DNA of 64,000 nt from assembly GCA_011319805.1 (NCBI GenBank), contig SJRY01000077.1:124001-188000 (forward strand), read 5' to 3'. The position numbers and the translations under genes are program-made. Below are positions 10,837 through 20,221 of the stretch, one piece after another; positions within the stretch are counted from its first letter, which is position 1; each line of letters starts with the position of its first letter. This stretch comes from Macrocybe gigantea (lineage: Eukaryota; Basidiomycota; Agaricomycetes; Agaricales; Callistosporiaceae). The notes below the pieces were generated by a model. It was not told where the DNA came from, ran no database searches, and was given only the letters and a program-made list of their open reading frames with translations.

Positions 10837-13800
10837 CTACATATTAGAATATTGCTTCTTTGCCAACCAGATATCTAGTGCTTCGCAATCGTCGATTTCC
10901 CGCCCTGGAAGCCAACGGTCTTGATCGGGACCTTCGCCGCGCCAGCGTACCAGGTATTGAAACCCTCGACCCCGTCGCCGTTCGTCCAGGATCCTGTCAA
11001 TGAAAAATTCCTCTTGTCCGTCGACTATGACCGTCTCGGGTGTCGGTGTCGTCCTTGCTGGGAACAGCGTGTCGTCATTGGCATGGAACGCCTTTACGTC
11101 ACGTGTAGAGAAAACGGGGTATGCATTCGGGGAGTCCGGCATGTCGAGGGTGACTGTGGAATGTTCAGTCGATGCCCCAATTACCTTGTATGGGCCATCC
11201 CATTTTGGCATAAACTTCGCCACGCGTTTGTCTCCACGTCTTTTGTATTCGCGGCGGCGGTTCAACGTCGAAAGCATTACGAGTTGGCCAACCTGGTATT
11301 CAGGATCCTCCATTCGTGTAGTATTGGAGCACAGAGATTGCGAAGTCTTGGCGCGTAAGAGATTGTCTTGAGCTTCCCAAGTGTCTTGTTCCAGTCGTTG
11401 AATGACCTCGATCGCCCGTATGTCCTGCAAGTCGTCTGTGTTTGCTTGGACCAGAGGCGGGACCACTCGCGGCGAGCGGCCCATGCGCAGTTGGAATGGC
11501 GTGAACCCCGTAGAATCGTTAACCGTGTTCATGATGGAGAAACGGATCCGGGGCAGTGCACGCTTCCATCCCAATTGATTGCGCTCGACGTGGTATCGGA
11601 CACACTGATTTAAGGTCTTGTTGGTGCGTTCGCTAGCACCGTCCGTCTCCGGGTGATACGCCGTGGACATTTTGATTTTGACACCGGTTAATGTGTGCAG
11701 CGCCTGCCAAAAACGCGAGAGGAATAATTTGTCACGGTCGCATACTATATCCAAGGGCAGTCCATTTTCGCAGTACCAGTGGTCGAAAAAGATTTCAGCT
11801 AGTTCCTCGGCCGACAAGGTGATCACGGTGGGGACCAGGCGGATATCACTTCCGAGTCGATCAGTTATCGTCAGGATACAATTCGACCCATCATCTTCTG
11901 GCAGGGGGCCCACAAAGTCCATGGAGACAGAGTCTCCACGTTGATCGGGGATAGGGAGCGGGTGTAGTGGACCCTCGGAGCGCGTCGTCGAAGACTTATT
12001 ACGCTGGCACTCCGGACACGCCGGGATGTACGCTTGCTCCAAGTCGCGGCGCATGTTAGGCCAGTAAAACGAACTGCGAAGTGACCCATATGATTTAGCG
12101 AAACCAAAATGTCCTAATGCGTCGTGGGCCAAGAAGAACAACGCCTCGCGGACATGTGGGACGCGGGGAACGACCAGGCGATTAGATAAGAAAAGCAGGT
12201 TGTCGCGGGTGACGAGGCCGTTGGGTGGTATGGCGGCCTGCATGAGGCGTTTGCAGAACTCATCGTCGGCATATCCGTCACGAATGGCGGAAAGCAGCTC
12301 CTCATCAGCCGTTATGGAAACCGTGGCGTTTGCTGCGTGTTCTACCGCAGGACAGATGGTAAGTGAGGCGACACAGGACCACGGGCAGTCGTCGTTAGCC
12401 GCTACCATCGCGCCGCCATGAAGGGAGGATGAGTAGGGAGGGAAAGCAGCATTTTCGACATTGGAAAATGTTGTCCGGGACAGTGCGTCGGCCGCAGTGT
12501 TATTGGCACCCTCAACGTATACAATCTTGCAGTCATATTGTGACAAAAACTCCATCCAACGCGCTTGACGGCGGCTGAGGTCCCGTTGAGTGCTGAAATT
12601 CTCGAGCGTACGGTGATCCGTGTATACAAGGAACGGCACTCCGAGTAAATCACATCGCCATCGCTTTAGGGCCCTGATGATGGCGAGCAGCTCTTTTTCG
12701 TGGACGGGATAGTTCAATTCCGCACCTTTGAAGGTCATGGAGTCGAAGGCTACAGGCCGAGCTGCGTCCCAGGAGGGTCCGAATGAGAGCACGGCTCCAG
12801 ACTGATAGTCACTGGCGTCTGTGGTGACAAAAATCTTGTTGTGTTCGAGATCGTCGTGGTCGATGGTCGTGAGGCACTCTCGACTTATAACTGCAGTTTT
12901 GATGGCATCAAAGGCAGACTGATGCGCCGTGCTCCATTCGACCGCGTTGTTCCCATGTCCCGTAATAGCGGAGAGGATGCGAGTGTGTTTAGCAATATTG
13001 GGTAGGAATGTGGAGATATAATTCACGAGACCGAGGAAACGGCGGACGTCAGAGACTGTTTTAGGTGCAGGCCAATTGAGAATTCGGTCAATTTTTCGCC
13101 CGTCGGCCTCAATACCTCGGCCAGAGATATGGTGGCCTAGAAAATCAATCTCGGTGCAAAATAAACGGCTCTTCTTGAGGTTGCAGTATAGGCGTGCTTG
13201 CCGCAAGGCCTCTAGGACTGTTCGCACGTTCCGGTCATGCTCCTCAATGGAGTTAGACCAGATTACAATATCATCCAGGTAAATATGGCAGATTTTGCCA
13301 ATCAGGTGTCGCAGAGCCGCCGAAACGCGCCGCTGATGTATTGCAGGGGCGTTCTTCAGTCCCATTGGCATAACAAGCCATTCATAGAGACCAAAGGGTG
13401 TCGTCACGGCCGTTAGTGGTATGTCATCGGGATGCATGCGCGTCTGGAAGAAACTGTTCGTCATGTCAATCGTTGCCCAGATTTTACCTTTCGCGCAATC
13501 AGCCAGGATGTCGTCGACCCGTGGTAAGGGATGACAGTCTGTGATCGTGTTTTCGTTAAGCTGGCGAAAATCGTTAACCCATCGCGGAAGCACCGTGGGA
13601 TCTGCTTTCGGTATAATGAAGGCGGGCGATGCGAATGCGGATGAAGACGGTTGGATGCGTCCAGCCTCCAGATGCTGCTGGATGAGAGTCTGCCAAGCAG
13701 TTCTGTATTTCCGCGGGCAGGAATATGATCGTGTAGCGAAGGTTCTATTGGCATCTTTCAGACGGATGCGTGCATAGACATCTGTTGGCAGCTCGGCGAC

Positions 13801-14415
13801 ATGAGGGATCGGCTCGAAGACGTCGTGAAAGTCGTGCACAGCTGATTCGTGTCGCTTGTTTAATTCAGTCTGGAAGGCGAGTGTCACAATGCGCTCTTTT
13901 ATCATTGCTGCGACGTTCAAAGGTCTCACAGCCTCGGGCACATTTTTTCCTTCCGCTAATCGCTGTTTGCAGACTCTTACTAATTCTTTTAGCACGGCTT
14001 GCTTGTGTAGTCGGTTTTGTTTCATCTGGTCACGTAAACGCAACTTTGGGGGCGGGGGCGGCACAGGGGGAGCTGGATTAATGAGGTCGTAATTACAAGT
14101 TTCTACAATGGCACGACGTCTCCCACAGTCCAATATGATAGCGTTGTGTTCGAGGAAAGGCATGCCGAGTAGTAAAGGGACACAAAGGTTTGGGACGACG
14201 ACAGCCTTGATTGACTTTGAAAACCACTGAGAATCGAGCGAAGACGGGCAAATTTTTACGTATTCGGATAGAGACGAGGCAGACTGATTCCGGTCACCGA
14301 TAGCAAGAGAAATGGACAATTTTTTGTGCAAGGTGAAACGACGAAGACCTAGTTCTGAGGCAAGCCCTGCGTCGATGAGGACAAGGTTTGCGCCGGAGTC
14401 CAGCATAGTGTTCAC
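10837..14415 (-). CDS. Retrotransposon Pol polyprotein (PR-RT-RH-IN-chromodomain)
   Basis: 1192 codons without interruption. Near the start is the aspartic protease motif LDSGANLVLID. Reverse transcriptase has the catalytic YLDDIVIW at about residue 378. RNase H starts at about 533 with TTDASDYQSGAV. The integrase zinc finger (H...H...CPECQ) lies at about 763-802, followed by the catalytic core beginning MDFVGPLPEDD. The last 50 residues, with FQYLVRWRGEG and RWLPGREIDD, form a chromodomain, which in related elements directs integration to marked chromatin. The frame lies at -1 relative to gag and remains open upstream to about 14466, overlapping the gag end by about 55 nt. Pol is therefore probably made as a Gag-Pol fusion by -1 slippage; the first codon listed is GTG and is not a believable start. 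Confidence 0.93.
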   Translation of the reverse strand: MNTMLDSGANLVLIDAGLASELGLRRFTLHKKLSISLAIGDRNQSASSLSEYVKICPSSLDSQWFSKSIKAVVVPNLCVPLLLGMPFLEHNAIILDCGRRRAIVETCNYDLINPAPPVPPPPPKLRLRDQMKQNRLHKQAVLKELVRVCKQRLAEGKNVPEAVRPLNVAAMIKERIVTLAFQTELNKRHESAVHDFHDVFEPIPHVAELPTDVYARIRLKDANRTFATRSYSCPRKYRTAWQTLIQQHLEAGRIQPSSSAFASPAFIIPKADPTVLPRWVNDFRQLNENTITDCHPLPRVDDILADCAKGKIWATIDMTNSFFQTRMHPDDIPLTAVTTPFGLYEWLVMPMGLKNAPAIHQRRVSAALRHLIGKICHIYLDDIVIWSNSIEEHDRNVRTVLEALRQARLYCNLKKSRLFCTEIDFLGHHISGRGIEADGRKIDRILNWPAPKTVSDVRRFLGLVNYISTFLPNIAKHTRILSAITGHGNNAVEWSTAHQSAFDAIKTAVISRECLTTIDHDDLEHNKIFVTTDASDYQSGAVLSFGPSWDAARPVAFDSMTFKGAELNYPVHEKELLAIIRALKRWRCDLLGVPFLVYTDHRTLENFSTQRDLSRRQARWMEFLSQYDCKIVYVEGANNTAADALSRTTFSNVENAAFPPYSSSLHGGAMVAANDDCPWSCVASLTICPAVEHAANATVSITADEELLSAIRDGYADDEFCKRLMQAAIPPNGLVTRDNLLFLSNRLVVPRVPHVREALFFLAHDALGHFGFAKSYGSLRSSFYWPNMRRDLEQAYIPACPECQRNKSSTTRSEGPLHPLPIPDQRGDSVSMDFVGPLPEDDGSNCILTITDRLGSDIRLVPTVITLSAEELAEIFFDHWYCENGLPLDIVCDRDKLFLSRFWQALHTLTGVKIKMSTAYHPETDGASERTNKTLNQCVRYHVERNQLGWKRALPRIRFSIMNTVNDSTGFTPFQLRMGRSPRVVPPLVQANTDDLQDIRAIEVIQRLEQDTWEAQDNLLRAKTSQSLCSNTTRMEDPEYQVGQLVMLSTLNRRREYKRRGDKRVAKFMPKWDGPYKVIGASTEHSTVTLDMPDSPNAYPVFSTRDVKAFHANDDTLFPARTTPTPETVIVDGQEEFFIDRILDERRRGRGFQYLVRWRGEGPDQDRWLPGREIDDCEALDIWLAKKQYSNM

Positions 14416-15695
14416 TCGGAATCCGTGGACTCCGAACCACTTCCCAATACAGCGGATGGTGCAACTTCAGGCATAACGACAGCGATGGTCGCGGATACGT
14501 CCGAGTCCTCGAGTTCTTGAATAGAAGCGGCGGCGACTTTTGGAGCGGGCATTGATTGTGCAGAGGCGGGCGGGACAAAGTTACGGGGTTTGTGACTGAG
14601 AAGGATGGCTTCGGTGAGTTCAACGTAGGAGTGAGCATCAGGGAACTCATCGGGGCAGTTACGAGCGGTGTGGTGGACATATCCACGCCGGCACTTGAGG
14701 CAACCAAAGTGCTTGAAGAGGAGCTTCCGCTCCGCCTCGGACAGTTTCGGTGGGCGCAGACGTGCTGTCGGGATGCTAGAGGAGGACTGGACACGGGCAT
14801 TGGCGGTATTGCCGTTTCTAGAGGGATTACCGAGGGCAACACGCTTCGACTGCCGTTCCGCTTCGTGGAACTCGCGATACCGTTTATTGTCAGCTCGTCG
14901 CTCTCGAGCGAGTTGCTGTACCTCGGCATACCATACGGTAAGACGAGCATCCATAGTCTTCTCACCTGCGGTGTCCGTGGCGGCTTCCACTTTGGCGCCT
15001 ACACCTCGACCGCGCAAGCGTTCCAAGAGGTCGAGGTCCAAGAGGTCCTCAACTTGTCCACGGAAGGCATCGGCATCCAGGTGGTGTCTACTGTCCTGCA
15101 GCAGGATGTTGTAATGCTCGACAGAAGTGTACCAAGCCTCGAAGTCATCGTTAGGCTTGAGATATGACGATCTCATTTTGCGACGGATGTCGTCCTCCCA
15201 GTTCGGCGGCAAGGCTTTCAGGCGCAGAGTGGAAACGAACTCGGCCCAGGGCAGAGCCTTCAATGTTTCACGGTTGTTGTTGATCCATTGGCGAAGACTA
15301 AGGTCACGGAATCCAGATAGTATTTTGGTAACACGGTCTTTGGCTTCAATTTTTGGATTGGCATCGAAAAAATCTATGCAAGACGTCTCCCACACGCGCA
15401 ACGTGAGTGGAGACACCCGCCCTGCCGTGAGGATGGGGACATCCTTCGGTTTATCGTGCAAAACTTGGGCATTGGCAGAAGAAGATGACATCGCGTGCAA
15501 TTTTCGTGAGGCAGGGACAGAGTCAGAGTTCGTATCCGAAGAAGATGAAGACGACGGAGGCGGCGGCGACGGTGATGATGTCAACGACGGCAAGTGAGGC
15601 AGAGGCAGTGGCAGCGGCAACGTAGGGTCTGATGGCGGTGGTATGCTATCAGAACCCGTCAGCGGATTCAGAACAACGGCAGCGGAGGTGGCCAT
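14412..15695 (-). CDS. Retrotransposon Gag-like protein with zinc knuckle
   Basis: 427 codons starting MATSAAVVLNPLTGSD. A Ser/Pro-rich N-terminus is followed by a helical capsid-like region with LTLRVWETSCIDFFDAN and a basic stretch. A single zinc knuckle, CLKCRRGYVHHTARNC, sits at about residue 335; its spacing (C-x2-C-x6-H-x4-C) is looser than the classical C-x2-C-x4-H-x4-C. The tail is acidic. Gag proteins package the element RNA into virus-like particles. The stop lies within the start of the pol frame. Confidence 0.88.
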   Translation of the reverse strand: MATSAAVVLNPLTGSDSIPPPSDPTLPLPLPLPHLPSLTSSPSPPPPSSSSSSDTNSDSVPASRKLHAMSSSSANAQVLHDKPKDVPILTAGRVSPLTLRVWETSCIDFFDANPKIEAKDRVTKILSGFRDLSLRQWINNNRETLKALPWAEFVSTLRLKALPPNWEDDIRRKMRSSYLKPNDDFEAWYTSVEHYNILLQDSRHHLDADAFRGQVEDLLDLDLLERLRGRGVGAKVEAATDTAGEKTMDARLTVWYAEVQQLARERRADNKRYREFHEAERQSKRVALGNPSRNGNTANARVQSSSSIPTARLRPPKLSEAERKLLFKHFGCLKCRRGYVHHTARNCPDEFPDAHSYVELTEAILLSHKPRNFVPPASAQSMPAPKVAAASIQELEDSDVSATIAVVMPEVAPSAVLGSGSESTDSE

Positions 15696-15912
15696 ATGCG
15701 CTACCTTGTAGGTGTATGCGCTTGGTTCTCTCGAGTAAGACTCTGTGACGACGAGAAATGTGGGGCAGAGACCGAGCCAAGCTCTCGATGTGGAGCAGGC
15801 CCGTTGCTACGGAGATGCGGTGCCAGATTTGGCGGGGAGTGTCTGATGACAACTCACGATGTTATGCGCGCTCAGGGTCGAGCGGGCGTCTTGATCGCCG
15901 TTCAAAAAAAAG

Positions 15913-16117
15913 TGTAAGCCTGTGTAGTGTCAGGCTCCACTGGTGAGTGGCGGGACGGAGAGGGCACAAGACAGAACGGGCACAAGACGTCTATTGAGAG
16001 GGAGAAGAGCGTAGTACGGAAAAAGGGGATTCGCTAGCTAGCTGTCCTCGTGTCCTGTATGTATATATGTGAAGTCTACGGTCACGTGTCCTGGTAAGCC
16101 TGAGGGGCAGGCTTACA
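15913..16117 (-). repeat. 5' LTR of the Gypsy element (right copy)
   Basis: 205 bp, same sequence as the left copy (10477-10681). It is followed directly by CAGGG at 16118-16122, which duplicates the five bases before the left LTR. Confidence 0.95.
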
Positions 16118-16970
16118 CAGGGCCTCCAAAACCCTCGCTGAGAGATGTTCGTGTCGTGTCTTCTTTGTGTCCTCCAGTTCCGCGGTCTGATGCTTTCCAC
16201 TTCCTCTATAGCTGCTTGGGACTTTGTGGAAAAGAATAAAGACAAGATCAAGTGGGATCTTGCAGTGATCAACCCTCCTTTCGTAAGTGCTTCAAAAGCA
16301 TTTATGCTCTTAACCCCCTCTCTAAAGCCCCATCGCAGGTGTTCGGCGTACGTCAGCTAGCCATGACAAGCGTATAACCTAGCCTAACCATTCACACGCT
16401 CACAGCCCATCATCAACGACATCCCCAACGTCGAATCGCTCGGCGAGTCGGCGCGCGAACTCTACCAAACCCTCCTAGTCGAGGGCTCAAAGTCGCCCGA
16501 GACACTCTTGACGCAGGGCTCCGCCTGGATCGACGTGCGCGACATCGCAGAGGCGCACGTTCGCGCGCTCGAAAAGGAGGAGGCCGGCGGCGAGCGCATC
16601 ATCGTTTCCGCCGGTGAGTCGTTCTACTTCTAATTGTTTGCGTTTCACTGGGTGCTTAAGTGTCTGTAACGCGACTCTAGGTTCGTTCGTCTGGCAAGAC
16701 TGGAGTGAGTAACCTTCCCCGTCTACAAAGCGGCATACGTCCTCGCAAGAAACTAACCCTTTCTCAGTCGACGTCGCCAACTCGCTCAGCCCGAACCCCA
16801 TCCCCTCGCACAGCCCGCTGCCGCGCGGTGTGCCGAGCGAGGGTCGCAAGCCAGTCTACACGATCAACTACAACACCGAGAAGCAGACGCGCATTCTCGG
16901 AATCAAGTACAGGTCCCAGCAGGACATTGTGCGCGACGCCCTCGCAGACTTTGAGGCGCGCGGCTGGTAA
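16118..16970 (+). pseudogene. NAD(P)-dependent reductase, 3' part (separated by retrotransposon)
   Basis: Continues the gene started at 9736. The first codons complete the catalytic motif (ASKTLAER). After an intron (about 16148-16208) come AWDFVEKNKDKIKWD and LAVINPPF, then VFG, then PIINDIPNVESLGESA and WIDVRDIAEAHVRALEKEE. The last exon ends DALADFEARGW with the stop at 16968-16970. Each exon matches the paralog at 17151-18626 in order, and both genes end in the same ADFEARGW. Removing the element and one CAGGG copy would restore a continuous frame, showing that the gene was intact until insertion. Confidence 0.85.
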
Positions 16971-17150
16971 GAATTGGACGCTTAGATAGAGCTGTATGTA
17001 TTTCTATTGTAAGGTGGCAAAAAAAAGCGTGATACCTCGTTTACTACCAAAGTTGCGACCTACGAAAATGGAAATTCTCTTGCCATACATAAGCCGCCTC
17101 TCTTGCACTCCCTCTCTCACTCCAACTCCAACACTCCCACCACAGCAGAC

Positions 17151-18626
17151 ATGTCGCACACTATCCAACCAGGCAGCAATGCCAGGATCCTCGTGACGGG
17201 CGCCAACGGCTTCCTCGCCGCGTGGGTCGTCAAGACTCTCCTCGACCGCGGTCACTCTGTCCGCGGGACGGTGCGCTCAGAGGCCAAGACGCGCCACTTG
17301 AAAAAGCAGTTCAACTCGTACGGCGACAGGCTCGAGCTCGTTGTCGTCAGTGACATCACAAAGGCGAGTTCCTCACCCTGCCATGCGCCGCACGCGGTGT
17401 CCCTGATTCTGTTTCGTCCGGCGCACGGGGATGTAGGAACACGCATTCGATGAAGTGGTCAAAGACGTCGACGCCATCGCTCATACGGCGTCTCCCTTCC
17501 ATATGGAGGCCGACGAGCCCAGAGGTGCGTCGAGACTCGCTTGATGACCAGCCCTGAGCCGACTAGATGCGCATATATCGACAAAATATTCGATATTCAG
17601 AGCTTATCGATCCCGCAGTGAACGGCACCGTCGGCGTTTTGAAGAGCGCCATGAAGAACGGGTATGTACCCCTGCGCGTGTGCGCGACTTGATGCCCTGG
17701 CTGAGCATAAACAGAAGTAATGTGAAACGCATCGTGATCACCGCGTCCTGCGCTTCCGTCAACCACGAGCCGGAGAGGCCGAGGACATTCGACGAGCGCA
17801 ACGTGAACGACATGGCTATACAGCATGTGAAACAACAAGGAAGAGACGCGTCGCCCATGGAGAAGTATGAAGCGTCCAAGACCCTGGCAGAAAAAGGTTG
17901 AACCGTTTCGTAGTCTGGAGAGAGCTCAGCTCAAGAAGAAGCAATAGCTGCTTGGGACTTTTACGAGCAGCACAAGAAGAATATCCGCTGGGACCTCGCT
18001 GTCATCAATCCGCCTTATGTGCGTACCGTTTTATCCTCGTGACTGGTGTCTTTAAAGATTGAATTGGTTTTGATCAGATATTCGGAGTAAGGTCTCTGGA
18101 TTTTGCAAAGAGACTCGCTTTGACAGTTGTATCCGCAAGCCTATCATTCACGAAGTAGCAAATGTCGCTGCACTTAATGAATCTGCAATGCAGTGGTACA
18201 TGGCGGTCCTCATCCATGATTCCACGTCGGAGAAAAATCTTGCGACGCAGGGCCACTGCTGGGTCGACGTACGCGACGTCGCCGAAGCGCATGCCAGAGC
18301 GCTGGAAAAGGAAGAAGCCGGAGGAGAAAGGATGATTGTCTCCGCAGGAAACTTTGTTTGGCAAGATTGGAGTGCGTCGCTTCCTCATAACGTCCGTATC
18401 GAGATGAATATGTTGATATCATGCAGTCGATGTGGCCAATTCTCTTTCCCCCAGTCCGATTCCATCCCATCACTTGGCCAAAGGCAAGCCTGGTGCTGGT
18501 CGCGATGCAGAGCACAAGATCAAGTACGACACGTCCAAGTCGGAGAAGATTCTTGGGATCAGGTATAAGACAAAGGAGGAGACGGCTCGCGACAGTCTCG
18601 CCGATTTTGAGGCTCGCGGGTGGTAA
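17151..18626 (+). CDS. NAD(P)-dependent reductase (intact paralog, GRE2/DFR-like)
   Basis: Starts MSHTIQPGSNARILVTGANG, with the TGANGF nucleotide-binding loop. Further exons encode VDAIAHTASPFHMEADEPR, ELIDPAVNGTVGVLKSAMK, VVITASC-like VKRIVITASCASV, and the catalytic YEASK (Tyr and Lys at the YxxxK positions) followed by TLAEK. The end is LADFEARGW at 18626. Introns are 50-90 nt. It lies 180 bp after the disrupted copy and shares its exon order, so the two arose by tandem duplication. The enzyme probably reduces a carbonyl substrate with NADPH; no pathway partner is evident nearby. The neighbouring copy being broken, this is the only working version in the window. Confidence 0.88.
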
Positions 18627-18767
18627 GCATGAGGAAAAGACAAACTATGTGTACCAATAGCAAATAGAGCCAAATAGATGGAAGAGAGCTGGCCCGGCTT
18701 ACTTGTCGATGACGTCGATACGGAAACGTCATGGAGGCTGCTGCTCCGCTGCGGTCTTGTTAAGACC

Positions 18768-19472
18768 ATGTCGGGCGCAAAAACACCCAGAATCAGGTCA
18801 GCCAGCATTCACGCAGCCCGAACATCATCTCCGCCCCCTTTTGGCATCGACATCAACGACGAAGAAGAATCACCCCCACCGATGATAGAATCCACAGATA
18901 ACCCCAACGCAATCGAGACTCGAAGTGGCGAGGAGCACGACTTGCCCCCTCCTCGACGTGGAAAGGCGCTGCGCTCAGTCTCGCCTCCGCTGTCGTCGAC
19001 GCGTTTGAGCCGCCTCGTTTACCTTCTCGTGGCGCTGAGCGCCCTGCTTTCAGCTTACTATGCGTATCGCCTCGCTCAGTGGGAAGGGGACATGATATTG
19101 GGCTGGCCGTGGGCCAGAGGGTCTGCGGGAAACAGCATCGACGAGGGTGCGGGGATCTTGCGCAAGTTTAGAATCGGCAGAGCTGGTGCGGGACTTGGAC
19201 GTGGCAAACAGTCGAGGAACGTGGGTTCCGGAAGGGGCGAAGACGCCAAAGAAGATGATGGTTCTGGAAGCGTGGAAGACAAGATCAATGACCTGGCGCG
19301 CGTGCTGGGCATCCCGCCGCGCGAGCTCGCGTCTGCGATTGCTGTAGCTGTGCGGGAGGAGCGCGTCCCGGATGCGCGTGCGAGCTTGTCGAGCGTCGCG
19401 GCGAGGGAGACTGGACCGGCTGTGAGGGCGCTTGTGCGGGGTGTGGAGGAAGGGGAACGAGGGGGGATGTAA
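18768..19472 (+). CDS. Single-pass membrane protein, unknown function
   Basis: An intron-less frame is open from 18678; I prefer the ATG at 18768 (MSGAKTPRIRSAS), since the upstream one lies only 52 bases after the reductase stop. The predicted 234 residues show a disordered acidic/Pro-rich N-terminus and one hydrophobic helix, RLVYLLVALSALLSAYYAYR (about residues 80-100). A Gly/Arg-rich linker follows, then a conserved-looking helical C-terminus, INDLARVLGIPPRELASAIA. Unrecognised. Confidence 0.6.
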   Translation: MSGAKTPRIRSASIHAARTSSPPPFGIDINDEEESPPPMIESTDNPNAIETRSGEEHDLPPPRRGKALRSVSPPLSSTRLSRLVYLLVALSALLSAYYAYRLAQWEGDMILGWPWARGSAGNSIDEGAGILRKFRIGRAGAGLGRGKQSRNVGSGRGEDAKEDDGSGSVEDKINDLARVLGIPPRELASAIAVAVREERVPDARASLSSVAARETGPAVRALVRGVEEGERGGM

Positions 19473-20221
19473 GACGGGAGAGGGAGGGAGGACGAGGGTT
19501 AAGCTGGAACGCATGGAGGAACTGCGACAAATGACTGGGCGATGCTCAGAAGTTCTCAACGCCATACAGGCTTTTTACGACTTGTTGTAATCGACCTATT
19601 TTTTCTTCTCTCACAACTCGACGACTGCGCTCTCATGAGTAGTAGGGGCATCCGAGCGCCACGGAGAACCACTTCGTTGGGAAACCTGGATCTGAAGAAG
19701 ATTCAAGGCATCAAGCGCCCGCATCAGCGCTTATTCCTGTTTCTTTCGCCCCTCGTTGTCTCTAACACCCCGCCCTCTTACATCCCGTGAATCTAAGGCG
19801 TCAGGCGTTGGCGCTTAATTATCTATCTTGCGTTCCTCGTTGTCCTCACCCCTCATCCTGTCCATATGCGTCGACAAAAAAAAAGGAAGGAAAAGAAACA
19901 CGGCCGCCCAGATTCAAACGGTGGAAGGGTCCGAGAATTGATTGCAATCCGCAAAGTCACGACAGGTGCAACACACTGACGGACACGCAGTACGGCACTG
20001 CATGGAAGAAGGAAATGAACGACTCCGAGTAGCTGGTTGGGTAGAGCAGGCTGTGACCCTACGCAATGGCAAAAGAAAAATAATAAGTATGCTAGATGAC
20101 ACTATCTATACATGGCTCTCGTTGCAATTATGTTCATTCCTCCATTTTAGTGAAGGCACGGTCATTGAAAACCAAAATTAAGGGCGCGATAAGATATGCT
20201 CCTGTGTCGGAATCGGCGGCA
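19473..20221. other. Intergenic region between convergent genes
   Basis: About 750 bases at the 3' ends of two convergent genes. It is A-rich in places (polyA-like run at about 19876-19885). No RNA gene or coding exon was recognised. Confidence 0.4.

Larger units (their letters stand above)
10477..16117 (-). mobile_element. Ty3/Gypsy LTR retrotransposon with chromodomain (chromovirus type)
   Basis: A 5641-bp complete element on the minus strand with 205-bp terminal repeats, gag (14412-15695) and pol (10837-14415). It is flanked on both sides by the 5-bp target duplication CAGGG (10472-10476 and 16118-16122). The LTRs begin TGTAAGCC and end GCTTACA, and I see no difference between them. Both ORFs are intact, so the insertion is recent. 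Pol runs protease, reverse transcriptase, RNase H, integrase and a C-terminal chromodomain, the order that defines chromoviruses. A purine tract (plus-strand C8 at 10686-10693) sits next to the 3' LTR as expected. The primer site beside the 5' LTR (about 15890-15912) does not start with TGG, so the primer is unclear. The element sits inside the reductase gene at 9736. Confidence 0.95.

Noticed and set aside
20030..20070. tRNA-like words (GGTTGGGTAGAGC)
   Set aside because: No matching B box, anticodon arm or acceptor stem could be folded around it.
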